Below are positions 34,991-43,173 of a stretch of 64,000 nucleotides of DNA, piece after piece. Source of the stretch: Klenkia marina (GTDB lineage: Bacteria; Actinomycetota; Actinomycetes; Mycobacteriales; Geodermatophilaceae). A program made the translations under genes and the position numbers. Under the pieces are notes generated by a model. The model was not told where the DNA came from, did no database searches, and saw only the letters and a list, made by a program, of their open reading frames with translations. Numbering within the stretch: position 1 is the first letter of the stretch; the number at the start of each line of letters is the position of its first letter. The stretch spans positions 1 to 64,000 of the forward strand of contig NZ_FMUH01000004.1 of NCBI RefSeq assembly GCF_900101025.1, read 5' to 3'.

Positions 34991-36088
34991 TCACCGGTCC
35001 TGGGCGGCGTCCTCGTAGGCGCGCAGGTGCGCCGACGCGGAGATCGACCACGTGAAGCCGGCTGCGTGTGCACGTCGGGAGCCGGTGTCGCCCGGGGCCG
35101 AGGCCGGGTTGCCCAGAGCCGAGGCCCAGCAGTCCGGATCGGCCGGGTCGAGCAGCTGCGCCTGCCCCCCGGCCACCTCGCGGTGCGCCGGTATGTCGCT
35201 GGCCAGCACCGGGCGCCCGGCGGCCAACGCCTCCAGGACGGGGAGGCCGAAGCCCTCGTAGTGGGAGGGCATGCAGACCGAGGTCGCCCCGGCCACCACG
35301 GACCGGAGGTCCTCGTCCGGCAGGTAGCCGGCCAGCACGACGTCGGCGGGGTCCGGCTCGGCGCCCTGCCAGCGGTCCCCCCAACCAGCGGGGCCGACGA
35401 GCACCAGGGGTGGCACCCCGGGGTCGGAGCGTCGGGCTGCTCGATGCGCGGCCACCAGCATGCCGAGGTTCTTGCGGGGCTCGAGGTTCCCGGTGAACAG
35501 GTGGTACTCGGGCGGGAGCCCGAGCGCAGCCAGCTGCCCGGGGGTCGCAGGCGTCGCCGCGGACCACTCCGGGTCCACCCCGTGCGCTGCCACGTGCACC
35601 CGGTCCGCCGGGAGGCCGTACTCGTCCCGGATCTCCTCCGCCATGGCGTGCGTCACCGCGAGCACGTGGGCGCCCCCGTCCAGAGCCCGCGGAACCAACC
35701 GGGCGTAGTGCTCCGCGTCGCCCGTGACCGTCTGCGGGTAGCGCAGGTAGGCCAGGTCGTGCACGGTGACCAGCCGCCCGGCCCGCGCAGTGGGGGGCGC
35801 GACGAAGTTCGTCCCGTGGAACACCGCCACCCGACCGGTGAGCAGCTCGGCCGGGGGGAACCGGGTGTGCGCCCAGGTCCGGCGCAGCAGGCGGGCCGGT
35901 GCTCGACGGGGCGCCGGGCGGACGGTGGCCGACGACGCCACGGGGACGGACCCCCGGATGCTGAACAGGGTGAGCAGCACCTCCGGGGCCTCGGGCAGCT
36001 GCTGCAGGCCGGCGACCAGGCCGGCGACGTACCGACCCACCCCGCTGCGCTGCCCGAGGAGCGGGGTCGCGTCCAGACCGATGCGCAC
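34991..36088 (-). CDS. GT4 glycosyltransferase
   Basis: A 365-residue GT-B enzyme starting RIGLDATPLLGQRSGVGRYV, the usual opening of mannosyl- or rhamnosyl-type GT4 enzymes, then HGTNFVAPP, TVHDLAYLRYPQ, FTGNLEPRKNLGMLV and HYEGFGLPVLEALAAGRP (E-x7-E). GTG start with AGGAG four bases upstream. Divergent from gmd. Similar in length and motifs to the enzymes at 38151 and 41102, so these three are probably a paralogous set acting on one glycan. Specificity unknown. Confidence 0.88.
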   Translation of the reverse strand: MRIGLDATPLLGQRSGVGRYVAGLVAGLQQLPEAPEVLLTLFSIRGSVPVASSATVRPAPRRAPARLLRRTWAHTRFPPAELLTGRVAVFHGTNFVAPPTARAGRLVTVHDLAYLRYPQTVTGDAEHYARLVPRALDGGAHVLAVTHAMAEEIRDEYGLPADRVHVAAHGVDPEWSAATPATPGQLAALGLPPEYHLFTGNLEPRKNLGMLVAAHRAARRSDPGVPPLVLVGPAGWGDRWQGAEPDPADVVLAGYLPDEDLRSVVAGATSVCMPSHYEGFGLPVLEALAAGRPVLASDIPAHREVAGGQAQLLDPADPDCWASALGNPASAPGDTGSRRAHAAGFTWSISASAHLRAYEDAAQDR

Positions 36089-36161
36089 GGGGCTCCTGGG
36101 GCGAGGTGGGGTGACGGGGCGTCCGTCGGGTGACGGAACCGCCGTCCTGTGAGGGCACCGT

Positions 36162-36167
36162 TACGCT
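36162..36167 (+). promoter_or_regulatory. -10 hexamer TACGCT upstream of gmd
   Basis: TACGCT lies 35 bases before the gmd ATG at 36203, giving a leader of about 28 bases that carries the ribosome site GAAGGA (36194-36199). No clear -35 seen. Confidence 0.35.
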
Positions 36168-36202
36168 AACCCGCGTTCCAGGCCTCGAGGATTGAAGGAC
36201 TC

Positions 36203-37189
36203 ATGAAGCGCGCACTCGTCACCGGGATCACCGGCCAGGACGGTCTCTACCTCTCGGAGCTGCTGCTGTCCAAGGGGTACGAGGTCTACGGCCTCATCCG
36301 AGGCCAGAACAACCCGAAGGCCGACCTGGTCCGCGAGACCGTCCCCGACGTCAAGCTCCTGACCGGCGACATCACCGACCTGTCCAGCCTCATGCGTGCC
36401 TTCGGCGAGGCGCGGCCGGAGGAGGTCTACAACCTGGGCGCCATCTCCTTCGTCGCCTACTCGTGGGAGAACGCCAAGCTGACGTCGGACGTCACCGGCC
36501 AGGGCGTGCTGAACATGCTCGAGGCGACCCGGCTCTACGCGGGCGACGACCTGTCGAGCGTCCGCTTCTACCAGGCGTCCAGCTCGGAGATGTTCGGCAA
36601 GGTCCAGGACGTCCCGCAGCGCGAGAGCACGCTGCTGTGGCCGCGGTCGCCGTACGGCGTGGCCAAGGTCTTCGGCCACTACATGACGATCAACTACCGC
36701 GAGTCCTACGGGATGCACGCCTCGTCGGGCATCCTGTTCAACCACGAGTCGCCCCGCCGCGGACCGGAGTTCGTCACCCGCAAGGTGACCCAGGCGGTCG
36801 CCCGCATCTCGCTGGGTCTGCAGGACACCATCTCGTTGGGCAACCTCGACGCCAAGCGCGACTGGGGTTTCGCCGGCGACTACGTCGACGCCATGTGGCG
36901 CATGCTCCAGCAGCCCGAGGGCGACGACTACGTGGTCGCAACGGGCGAGACCCACTCGATCCGCGAGCTGCTGGACGTGGCGTTCACCCGCGTCGGCATC
37001 GACGACTGGGAGTCCAAGGTCGTCCAGGACCCCCGGTTCTTCCGGCCCGCAGAGGTCGACCTCCTGATCGGCGACCCGGCCAAGGCCAAGGAGAAGCTCG
37101 GCTGGGAGCCGCAGGTGGGCTTCGAGCAGCTGGTCCAGATGATGGTCGACTCCGACGTCGCCGAGCAGAAGAAGCTCTCCGGCAGGTGA
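36203..37189 (+). CDS. gmd: GDP-mannose 4,6-dehydratase
   Basis: Converts GDP-mannose to GDP-4-keto-6-deoxymannose. The 328-residue short-chain dehydrogenase has the NADP loop GITGQDGLYLSELLL, SSSEMFGKVQ with the catalytic Ser/Thr-Glu region, YGVAK as the Tyr-x3-Lys pair, and the Gmd signature LFNHESPRRGPEFVTRK. Substrate is supplied by ManA, ManB and ManC in this window. ATG with GAAGGA upstream. Its stop overlaps the start of a second Gmd-like gene. Confidence 0.93.
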   Translation: MKRALVTGITGQDGLYLSELLLSKGYEVYGLIRGQNNPKADLVRETVPDVKLLTGDITDLSSLMRAFGEARPEEVYNLGAISFVAYSWENAKLTSDVTGQGVLNMLEATRLYAGDDLSSVRFYQASSSEMFGKVQDVPQRESTLLWPRSPYGVAKVFGHYMTINYRESYGMHASSGILFNHESPRRGPEFVTRKVTQAVARISLGLQDTISLGNLDAKRDWGFAGDYVDAMWRMLQQPEGDDYVVATGETHSIRELLDVAFTRVGIDDWESKVVQDPRFFRPAEVDLLIGDPAKAKEKLGWEPQVGFEQLVQMMVDSDVAEQKKLSGR

Positions 37190-38145
37190 CCGCGGCACGG
37201 GCGCTGGTCACCGGTGCCACCGGTCAGGACGGCAGCTACCTGGTGGAGCAGCTGCTCGACGAGGGCACCGAGGTCCACGCGATGGTCCGGGAGGGCGACG
37301 GGGTCGCCCTCCCGGAGGGGGTCGTCCGGCACGTCGGGGACCTGACCGACGGTGCGGGGCTGGAGGCGTTGGTGGCCGACGTGGAGCCCACCGAGGTGTT
37401 CAACCTCGGCGGGCTGAGCTCGGTGGCGCTCTCGTGGGCGGAGCCGGCCCTGACCGCACAGGTCACCGGCGTCGCGGTCGGGCACCTGCTCAAGGGGTCC
37501 TGGGACCTCCAGGAGCGCACCGGTCATCCGGTGCGGTTCGTGCAGGCATCCAGCGCAGAGGTGTTCGGCTGGGCGGGGCCGCCGCAGGACGAGCGCACAC
37601 CCATCGCCCCGGTCACCCCCTACGGTGCGGCCAAGGCCTTCGCCCACCACCTCGTCGCCGTGTACCGGCGGCGGGGACTGCACGCATCGAGCTGCATCCT
37701 GTTCAACCACGAGTCACCGCGACGACCGGAGGCCTTCGTGACGAGGAAGATCACGGCCGGTGTGGCCCGCATCGTCGCAGGCCAGCAGGACGAGCTGTCG
37801 ATGGGGAACCTCGACGCCCGCCGGGACTGGGGGTGGGCACCGGACTACGTCGACGCCATGGTGCGGGCGCTGCGGCACGGGACACCGGGGGAGTACGTCG
37901 TGGCCACGGGTGCTTCCCACAGCGTGCGTGACTTCGTCGCCGCCGCGTTCGCCGCGGCCGGGGTCGATCGGTGGGAGCACCTGGTCACGCTGGACCCCCG
38001 CTTCGCCCGGCCTTCCGACGCGCCCGAGCAGCGAGGTGACCCGTCGAGGGCGGCGGCCGAGCTCGGGTGGGCGCCGACGGTGCCCTTCGAGGAGCTCGTG
38101 GCCCGCATGGTGCGTCACGACCTGGACCTCGTGCGCGCGGGCTGA
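37186..38145 (+). CDS. Second GDP-mannose 4,6-dehydratase-like SDR
   Basis: A 319-residue paralogue of the upstream Gmd, joined to it by GTGA. It keeps the NADP loop GATGQDGSYLVEQLL, SSAEVFGW, YGAAK and FNHESPRRPEAFVTRK, so it is closer to dehydratases than to the reductase RMD. Compared with its neighbour it has a shorter first third and replaces MTINYRESYGMHAS by LVAVYRRRGLHAS. It may be a second dehydratase with a different nucleotide sugar, a subunit of a heteromer, or an enzyme that has drifted to a follow-on epimerase or reductase step. Confidence 0.82.
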   Translation: MTAARALVTGATGQDGSYLVEQLLDEGTEVHAMVREGDGVALPEGVVRHVGDLTDGAGLEALVADVEPTEVFNLGGLSSVALSWAEPALTAQVTGVAVGHLLKGSWDLQERTGHPVRFVQASSAEVFGWAGPPQDERTPIAPVTPYGAAKAFAHHLVAVYRRRGLHASSCILFNHESPRRPEAFVTRKITAGVARIVAGQQDELSMGNLDARRDWGWAPDYVDAMVRALRHGTPGEYVVATGASHSVRDFVAAAFAAAGVDRWEHLVTLDPRFARPSDAPEQRGDPSRAAAELGWAPTVPFEELVARMVRHDLDLVRAG

Positions 38146-38150
38146 GACGG

Positions 38151-39251
38151 TCAGCCGGCTGCCTCGCGCAGCACGGCCACGGTCTGCGCGGCGGCTCGGC
38201 TCCAGCTGAGCTGGGCCGCCCGCGCCCGTGACGCGGCGGCCAGGGCCGGGTGCGCCCCGGGCCAGATCGCCTCGACGATGCCGCGCCCGATGTCGTCCTC
38301 GTCCATCGGGTCGACGAGCACGGCGGCGCCGTCGGACACCTCCTCCATGGAGGTCCCCCGGGACGTGACCACGGGGACGCCGTGCGCCATCGCCTCGGAG
38401 ACCGGCATGCCGAACCCTTCCCGCACCGACGGGTAGCAGAAGACGTGGGCGCCTGCGTAGGCGGCGGAGAGATCGGTGGCGGGCAGCCGTCCGAGCACCC
38501 GCACACGGTCCGCCGACACCCCGGCCAGCCGGTCCCGCTCGTCGCCCCAGCCGTCCGGTCCGACCAGCACGAGGTCAAGGTCCGCACCGGCCCGCACTGC
38601 CGCGGAGAAGCCGGCGACCAGCCGGGGCAGGTTCTTGCGGGGTTCCCGGGTCCCGGCCCACAGCACGTACGGACGGACGAGCCCGTGCCGGGCCCGGAAG
38701 GTCGCGACGCCGGCGGGATCTGCCGCACCCGCCCGCACACCGTGCAGGACGACGTGCACCCGTTCCGGCTCGATCCCGGCGGCCACGCAGTCGGCGGCGG
38801 TGGCCGAGGACGGGACGACGACGGCGGCAGCCTCGTCCCGCACGATGGCCAGCCCCCGCTCGAAGAAGGCGACGCCGTTCGGGGTGAAGTGCTGCGGGTC
38901 GTGGCGGAACGCGAGGTCGTGGACGGTGGCGACGAGCGGGGCGCGTCGCCCGGGCACGGCCCAGGTGCTCGCGTGGACCACGTCGGCCCCGCCGGTGCGC
39001 GGGAGGCGGGCCTGCTGCCACGAGCGGTAGAGCAGAGCGCGGGGCAGCGGCACGCGACGAACCGGGACGGGGAGCGGACCGTCCTCGGGCGGGGAGCCAC
39101 GGTGCCAGGCGGAGATGCCCGTGACGGACAGGTCGTCGAGCTCCGCGTATGCGCGGAGCAGCTCCCTGATGTACGTGCCCGACCCGCCGGGCGCGGGTTG
39201 CCAGCACTGCTCGACGGTCATGGCCACGCGCAGGGACGGCTCGACGGGCAC
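38151..39251 (-). CDS. GT4 glycosyltransferase
   Basis: A 366-residue GT-B enzyme with GGSGTYIRELLRAYAEL near the N-terminus, VHASTWAVP, TVHDLAFRHDPQHF, WAGTREPRKNLPRLVAG and REGFGMPVSEAMAHGVP (E-x7-E). Close relative of the 34991 and 41102 enzymes. The GTG at 39251 is six bases from a TAACGT hexamer, so it is probably leaderless. Convergent with the second Gmd-like gene, five bases away. Donor unknown. Confidence 0.88.
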   Translation of the reverse strand: MPVEPSLRVAMTVEQCWQPAPGGSGTYIRELLRAYAELDDLSVTGISAWHRGSPPEDGPLPVPVRRVPLPRALLYRSWQQARLPRTGGADVVHASTWAVPGRRAPLVATVHDLAFRHDPQHFTPNGVAFFERGLAIVRDEAAAVVVPSSATAADCVAAGIEPERVHVVLHGVRAGAADPAGVATFRARHGLVRPYVLWAGTREPRKNLPRLVAGFSAAVRAGADLDLVLVGPDGWGDERDRLAGVSADRVRVLGRLPATDLSAAYAGAHVFCYPSVREGFGMPVSEAMAHGVPVVTSRGTSMEEVSDGAAVLVDPMDEDDIGRGIVEAIWPGAHPALAAASRARAAQLSWSRAAAQTVAVLREAAG

Positions 39252-39257
39252 GGCCCG

Positions 39258-39263
39258 ACGTTA
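39258..39263 (-). promoter_or_regulatory. -10 hexamer TAACGT, leaderless start of GT4 gene
   Basis: On the minus strand TAACGT is followed by six bases and the GTG at 39251. Confidence 0.5.
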
Positions 39264-39334
39264 CCCATCCCCCCGGACCGCGGGTTCCCGGACGAGGTCC
39301 GGGCCGTCGGGCAGGGCCTGCCGTGGTCCTCGCC

Positions 39335-39340
39335 TACGCT
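39335..39340 (+). promoter_or_regulatory. -10 hexamer TACGCT, leaderless start of GT-C-like gene
   Basis: TACGCT is followed by six bases and the GTG at 39347. This argues against the in-frame start 24 bases further upstream, which lies before the promoter. Confidence 0.5.
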
Positions 39341-39346
39341 GGCGCC

Positions 39347-41065
39347 GTGTCGGGGTCGTCAACTGAGGTGGTGGGCGCCGAGTCGGCCGGACGTCCAGCA
39401 GGGCGCACCCGCCGGATCCTCCGCAGCCGCAGCGCCGCCGGGCTGGGGTTGGCCGTGATGACCGTGCTGGTGTGGGCGCGCCCCGTGCTGTCGGACTTCG
39501 CCGGAGCACGGTTGTCCAACCCCGGGGACTCGGAGTCCTTCGCCTTCTACCTCGCGTGGAACGTGCACGCCGTGCTGAACGGCGAGAACCCGTTCACCAC
39601 GCCGAACATGTACGCGCCGCAGGGCATGGACCTCGGGAACGCCATCTCGATCCCGGCCGTGTCGGTGCTCGTGGCGCCCGTGACCCTGCTGTGGGGAGCG
39701 ACCGCCGGCTACAACGTCGCCTTCCTGGTAGCCATCCTGGCCGCGGCCGTCGCCGTCCTCCTGCTGGCCAGGGAGTGGACCGGTTCGGCGTCCGGGAGCC
39801 TGGTCGCCGGGGCGCTCGTCGTGGTCAGCCCCTACTTCTCCGGGCACGCGCTCGGCCACCTCAACATGATGTGGGTGGTCGCCCTGCCCGGGGTGGCCTT
39901 CCTCGTCGTACGCCACGTCCGGGGTCGCATGCGGGGCAGGTGGTTGGTCGTCGGCACAGCGGTGCTGGTCGCCTTCACCCTCGGCGCCTCCACCGAGCTG
40001 ATGGTCACGCAGGTCGTCTTCGGAGCCGTCGCCCTCGGGGTCGGCCTCCTGTTCGCCCCCGCGGGCCCGCGCCGCAGGATCCTCGCCTGCATCCCCCTGC
40101 TGGCCGCCGGTGGAGCGGGGGGCGCGGTCCTCGCCGCGCCGGTGATCTGGGCGGCGCTGCGCACCGGGGTGCCGGAGGCCGCCGCCAACCCTCCTTCGCA
40201 GTTCTCCACCGACCTCACCAACCTCGTCGTGCCGACGCCGAACGTGCTGATCGGGGACTCGTTCTTCCAGGACCTCCGGTCGCACTGGATGGGCAACGTC
40301 GCCGAGAACACGGCCTACGTGCCGCTGACCATGCTGGTGCTCGCCGGGGTCGCGGTGGTCTGGGTCCGGAACCGACTGACGCTCGGCCTGGCTGCGTTCG
40401 CCGCGATCAGCTTCGTGCTCAGCCTGGGTCCCGTGCTGACCATCGCGGGCTACCCCACCGTCCCGATGCCGTGGCGTCTCGCCGAGCTGCTGCCCGGTCT
40501 GAACCACGCCCTGCCCGGTCGGTTCTCGGCATTCGTGTTCATGGCCTTGGCCGTCCTGGTGGCCATCGCGTGGTCCACGTGGCGGTCCCGCCTCCCCCGG
40601 CTCGCGGTCGGGGTCGGGATCGCCGTCTCCTGCGTGCTGCTCCTGCCCTCTCCGTCGCTGGGGTGGCCGGTGTACCCGACCCCCACCCCGGTCGCGGCGT
40701 ACGTGTCGAGCGGGCAGTTGACCGACGACACCCAGCCCGACGAGAACGTCCTGGTGCTGCCGTCGGGTCAGTGGGGCCCAGGTCTGCGGTGGATGGAGGT
40801 CCTGGACTTCTCGTTCCGGACGCCGACGGGCAACGGCGGCGGTGCTGCACCACCGCCGCAGCTGAAGGACCCCACGGCAGCGGCCCTGTTCAACCGGGAC
40901 CTCGCCTACGACTACGCCGACCGTCTCCTCCCGTACCTGCGCAGCGTGGGGGTCCAGCTGGTGCTGGTGGACGAGGGGCACCCCGAGTGGCGCGCGGTGA
41001 TGGACGCGGTCCTGCCGGGCCAGGGTCGGTCGGTGGGCGGAGTTCTCGTGTACCGGGTTCCGTGA
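39347..41065 (+). CDS. Polytopic membrane protein, GT-C-like glycosyltransferase candidate
   Basis: A 572-residue protein with an Arg-rich cytoplasmic start, about 11 helices and a soluble extracytoplasmic C-terminal domain of about 130 residues. After helix 1 the loop reads NPGDSESFAFYLAWNVHAVL, with Asp and Glu placed like the catalytic acid of GT-C enzymes that use polyprenyl-phosphate sugars; NPFTTPNMYAPQG follows. The family cannot be named from sequence alone. Start chosen from the TACGCT hexamer. Sits between two GT4 genes, so a role in the same glycan is likely. Confidence 0.68.
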   Translation: MSGSSTEVVGAESAGRPAGRTRRILRSRSAAGLGLAVMTVLVWARPVLSDFAGARLSNPGDSESFAFYLAWNVHAVLNGENPFTTPNMYAPQGMDLGNAISIPAVSVLVAPVTLLWGATAGYNVAFLVAILAAAVAVLLLAREWTGSASGSLVAGALVVVSPYFSGHALGHLNMMWVVALPGVAFLVVRHVRGRMRGRWLVVGTAVLVAFTLGASTELMVTQVVFGAVALGVGLLFAPAGPRRRILACIPLLAAGGAGGAVLAAPVIWAALRTGVPEAAANPPSQFSTDLTNLVVPTPNVLIGDSFFQDLRSHWMGNVAENTAYVPLTMLVLAGVAVVWVRNRLTLGLAAFAAISFVLSLGPVLTIAGYPTVPMPWRLAELLPGLNHALPGRFSAFVFMALAVLVAIAWSTWRSRLPRLAVGVGIAVSCVLLLPSPSLGWPVYPTPTPVAAYVSSGQLTDDTQPDENVLVLPSGQWGPGLRWMEVLDFSFRTPTGNGGGAAPPPQLKDPTAAALFNRDLAYDYADRLLPYLRSVGVQLVLVDEGHPEWRAVMDAVLPGQGRSVGGVLVYRVP

Positions 41066-41087
41066 CCGTCTCCGGTCGGTGTGTCGG

Positions 41088-41093
41088 TAGTGT
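41088..41093 (+). promoter_or_regulatory. -10 hexamer TAGTGT, near-leaderless start of GT4-wbbL-manC
   Basis: TAGTGT is followed by eight bases and the ATG at 41102, first gene of a three-gene overlapping operon. Confidence 0.45.
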
Positions 41094-41101
41094 CGCCGAC
41101 G

Positions 41102-42265
41102 ATGGATGCGCGGGAAGGAGCTGACCTGAGGGTCCTCGTCGACGCGACCGCCGTCCCCGCCGACCGCGGCGGCGTGGGGCGCTACCTCGACGCGCTGCTG
41201 CCCGAGCTGGTCCGACCGGGTGTGGACGTCGAGGTGGTCGTGCAGGAGCGGGACGTCGCCCTGGTCGAGTCCGCCGGCGCGGCCGTGTCCGTCGTGCCGG
41301 CGTGGGCCCGGCACCCGGCCGCCCGGCTGGTGTGGGAACAGGTCGGTCTGCCGTGGCTGGCGACCCGTCGGCGTCCTGACGTCGTGCTCAGCCCCCACTA
41401 CACGATGCCGCTGCTGGCGCCGGTCCCCGTGGTCGTGACCCTGCACGATGCGACCTTCTTCACCGACCCCGACCTGCACTCCCCGCTCAAGGCGCGCTTC
41501 TTCCGCATGTGGACCCGCCTGGCCGGCCGGCTCGCAGCCGGTCTGGTGGTGCCCTCGGCCGCCACGGGTGCCGAGGTCGCACGGGAGGCCGGGGTCGACC
41601 CCGCCCGGACGACCGTGGCCCACCACGGGGTGGACCGCGACCTGTTCGGCCCGCCCTCCGCGGCCGACGTCGACAGGGTTGCCCGATCCCTGGGGCTCGC
41701 CGGCCGGAGCTGGGTGGCCTTCCTGGGGACGATCGAGCCCCGCAAGAACGTGCCCGCGCTGGTGCGCGGCTGGGTGGGAGCGGTCGGTGACCTCTCTGAC
41801 CCTCCGGCGCTGGTGCTCGCCGGGGGACGAGGCTGGGACGACGAGGTCGATGGGGCCGTGCGTGCGGTTCCCCCGCGCCTCACGGTCGTGCGGCCGGGCT
41901 ACCTGCCGTTGGCCGACCTGCCGGCCCTGCTGGGCGGAGCCGACGTGGTCGCCTACCCGAGCCTGGGCGAGGGGTTCGGGCTGCCCGTCCTGGAGGCCAT
42001 GGCCTGCGGTGCCGCCGTGCTGACCACGGACCGGCTCGCGTTGCCGGAGGTGGGCGGTGACGCGGTGGCGTACACCGATGTCGACGACCGGGCCATCGGC
42101 GACGCCCTGGGTGCGCTGCTCGCCGATCCCGCCAGGCGGGCTGCGCTGGGCGGGGCAGCCCGGGCGCGCGCGGCGGGCTTCACCTGGTCCCGTGCGGCCG
42201 ACCAGCACGTCGAGGCGTTCCGCGCCGCCCGCGGCCGCGGGCCGTGGTGGAGGAGGCAGGCATGA
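41102..42265 (+). CDS. GT4 glycosyltransferase
   Basis: A 387-residue GT-B enzyme with LRVLVDATAVPADRGGVGRY, LSPHYTMPLLAP, TLHDATFF, LGTIEPRKNVPALVRGW and GEGFGLPVLEAMACGAA (E-x7-E). First gene of an operon with wbbL and manC, joined by ATGA. This coupling to the rhamnosyltransferase suggests it adds a sugar next to the linker or main chain. Start at the ATG eight bases after TAGTGT. Confidence 0.88.
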   Translation: MDAREGADLRVLVDATAVPADRGGVGRYLDALLPELVRPGVDVEVVVQERDVALVESAGAAVSVVPAWARHPAARLVWEQVGLPWLATRRRPDVVLSPHYTMPLLAPVPVVVTLHDATFFTDPDLHSPLKARFFRMWTRLAGRLAAGLVVPSAATGAEVAREAGVDPARTTVAHHGVDRDLFGPPSAADVDRVARSLGLAGRSWVAFLGTIEPRKNVPALVRGWVGAVGDLSDPPALVLAGGRGWDDEVDGAVRAVPPRLTVVRPGYLPLADLPALLGGADVVAYPSLGEGFGLPVLEAMACGAAVLTTDRLALPEVGGDAVAYTDVDDRAIGDALGALLADPARRAALGGAARARAAGFTWSRAADQHVEAFRAARGRGPWWRRQA

Positions 42266-43173
42266 CGGAGCCGCTGCGGGTCGTCGTCGTCACCTACTCA
42301 CCCGGTCGGTCCTTGCCGACCTTCCTCGACAGCCTCTCCGGTGCCACCCGGCGGCCCGTGGACGTCGTGCTCGCGGACAACGGGTCCACCGACGGGGCAC
42401 CCGAGGCCGAGGCCGCGACCCGGCCCGGGGTCCGGGTCCTGCGCACGGGCGGGAACATCGGCTACGGGCCTGCGGTGAACGCCGGCCTGGACGACGTGCG
42501 CAGCGGATGGGCGCTGGTGTCCAACCCCGACGTGGTCCTCGACCCGGGCAGCGTCGACGAGATGCTGGCCGCCGCCGCCCGGTGGCCCAGGGCCGTGATG
42601 GTGGGGCCGGCGATCCGCACCACCGAGGGCGACCTGTACCCGTCGGCCCGCGACCTGCCCTCCCTGTCCACCGGGGTGGGGCACGCCGTGCTCGGCTGGT
42701 TCTGGCCGGCCAACCCCTGGACGGCGCGGTACCGCCGGGAGCGCGAAGCCCCACGCGAACGGTCGGCCGGCTGGCTGTCGGGCTCGTGCTTCCTCGTCGA
42801 CACGGCGGCCTTCCACGCGGTCGGCGGCTACGACCCGGGGTACTTCATGTACTTCGAGGACGTCGACCTCGGGGAGCGGCTCGGGCGAGCAGGCCACCTC
42901 AGCGTGTACGTCCCGTCGGCCACCGTCACCCACGAGGGCGGCCACGCAACCCGCCGTCAGTCCCACCGCATGCAACGGGTCCACCACACCAGCGCGCTGC
43001 GCTACCTCTCGGGCCGGTACCCGGGGCGCCGGTACGCGCCTCTGCGGACCGCTCTGCGAGGAGGGCTGGGCGCGCGGATGCTCGTGGCCTACGTCAGCGG
43101 CCGGGTCGGCGCGGGCGCCCGCCCCCAGCAGCACCTCGACACCCCCATCCCCGACGAGAGGCACCACCCGTGA
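42262..43173 (+). CDS. wbbL: Rhamnosyltransferase WbbL-like (GT2)
   Basis: In mycobacteria WbbL adds L-rhamnose from dTDP-rhamnose to decaprenyl-PP-GlcNAc, making the linker that joins arabinogalactan to peptidoglycan. The 303-residue GT-A enzyme has VVTYSPGRSLPTFL, VLADNGSTDG (donor Asp), TGGNIGYGPAVNAGL, LVSNPDVVL (D-x-D-like), WLSGSCFLVD and FMYFEDVDLGERLG (catalytic Asp). ATG overlaps the upstream stop (ATGA), ribosome site GGAGGAGG. Located beside manC as in Rv3265c-Rv3264c, with all rml genes 2 kb away. Confidence 0.9.
   Translation: MTEPLRVVVVTYSPGRSLPTFLDSLSGATRRPVDVVLADNGSTDGAPEAEAATRPGVRVLRTGGNIGYGPAVNAGLDDVRSGWALVSNPDVVLDPGSVDEMLAAAARWPRAVMVGPAIRTTEGDLYPSARDLPSLSTGVGHAVLGWFWPANPWTARYRREREAPRERSAGWLSGSCFLVDTAAFHAVGGYDPGYFMYFEDVDLGERLGRAGHLSVYVPSATVTHEGGHATRRQSHRMQRVHHTSALRYLSGRYPGRRYAPLRTALRGGLGARMLVAYVSGRVGAGARPQQHLDTPIPDERHHP

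Noticed and set aside
37186-38145. Second Gmd-like gene called as GDP-4-keto-6-deoxymannose reductase (RMD)
   Set aside because: Tempting from its position after gmd, but it keeps the NHESPRR/VTRK dehydratase signature, so I left the product open.
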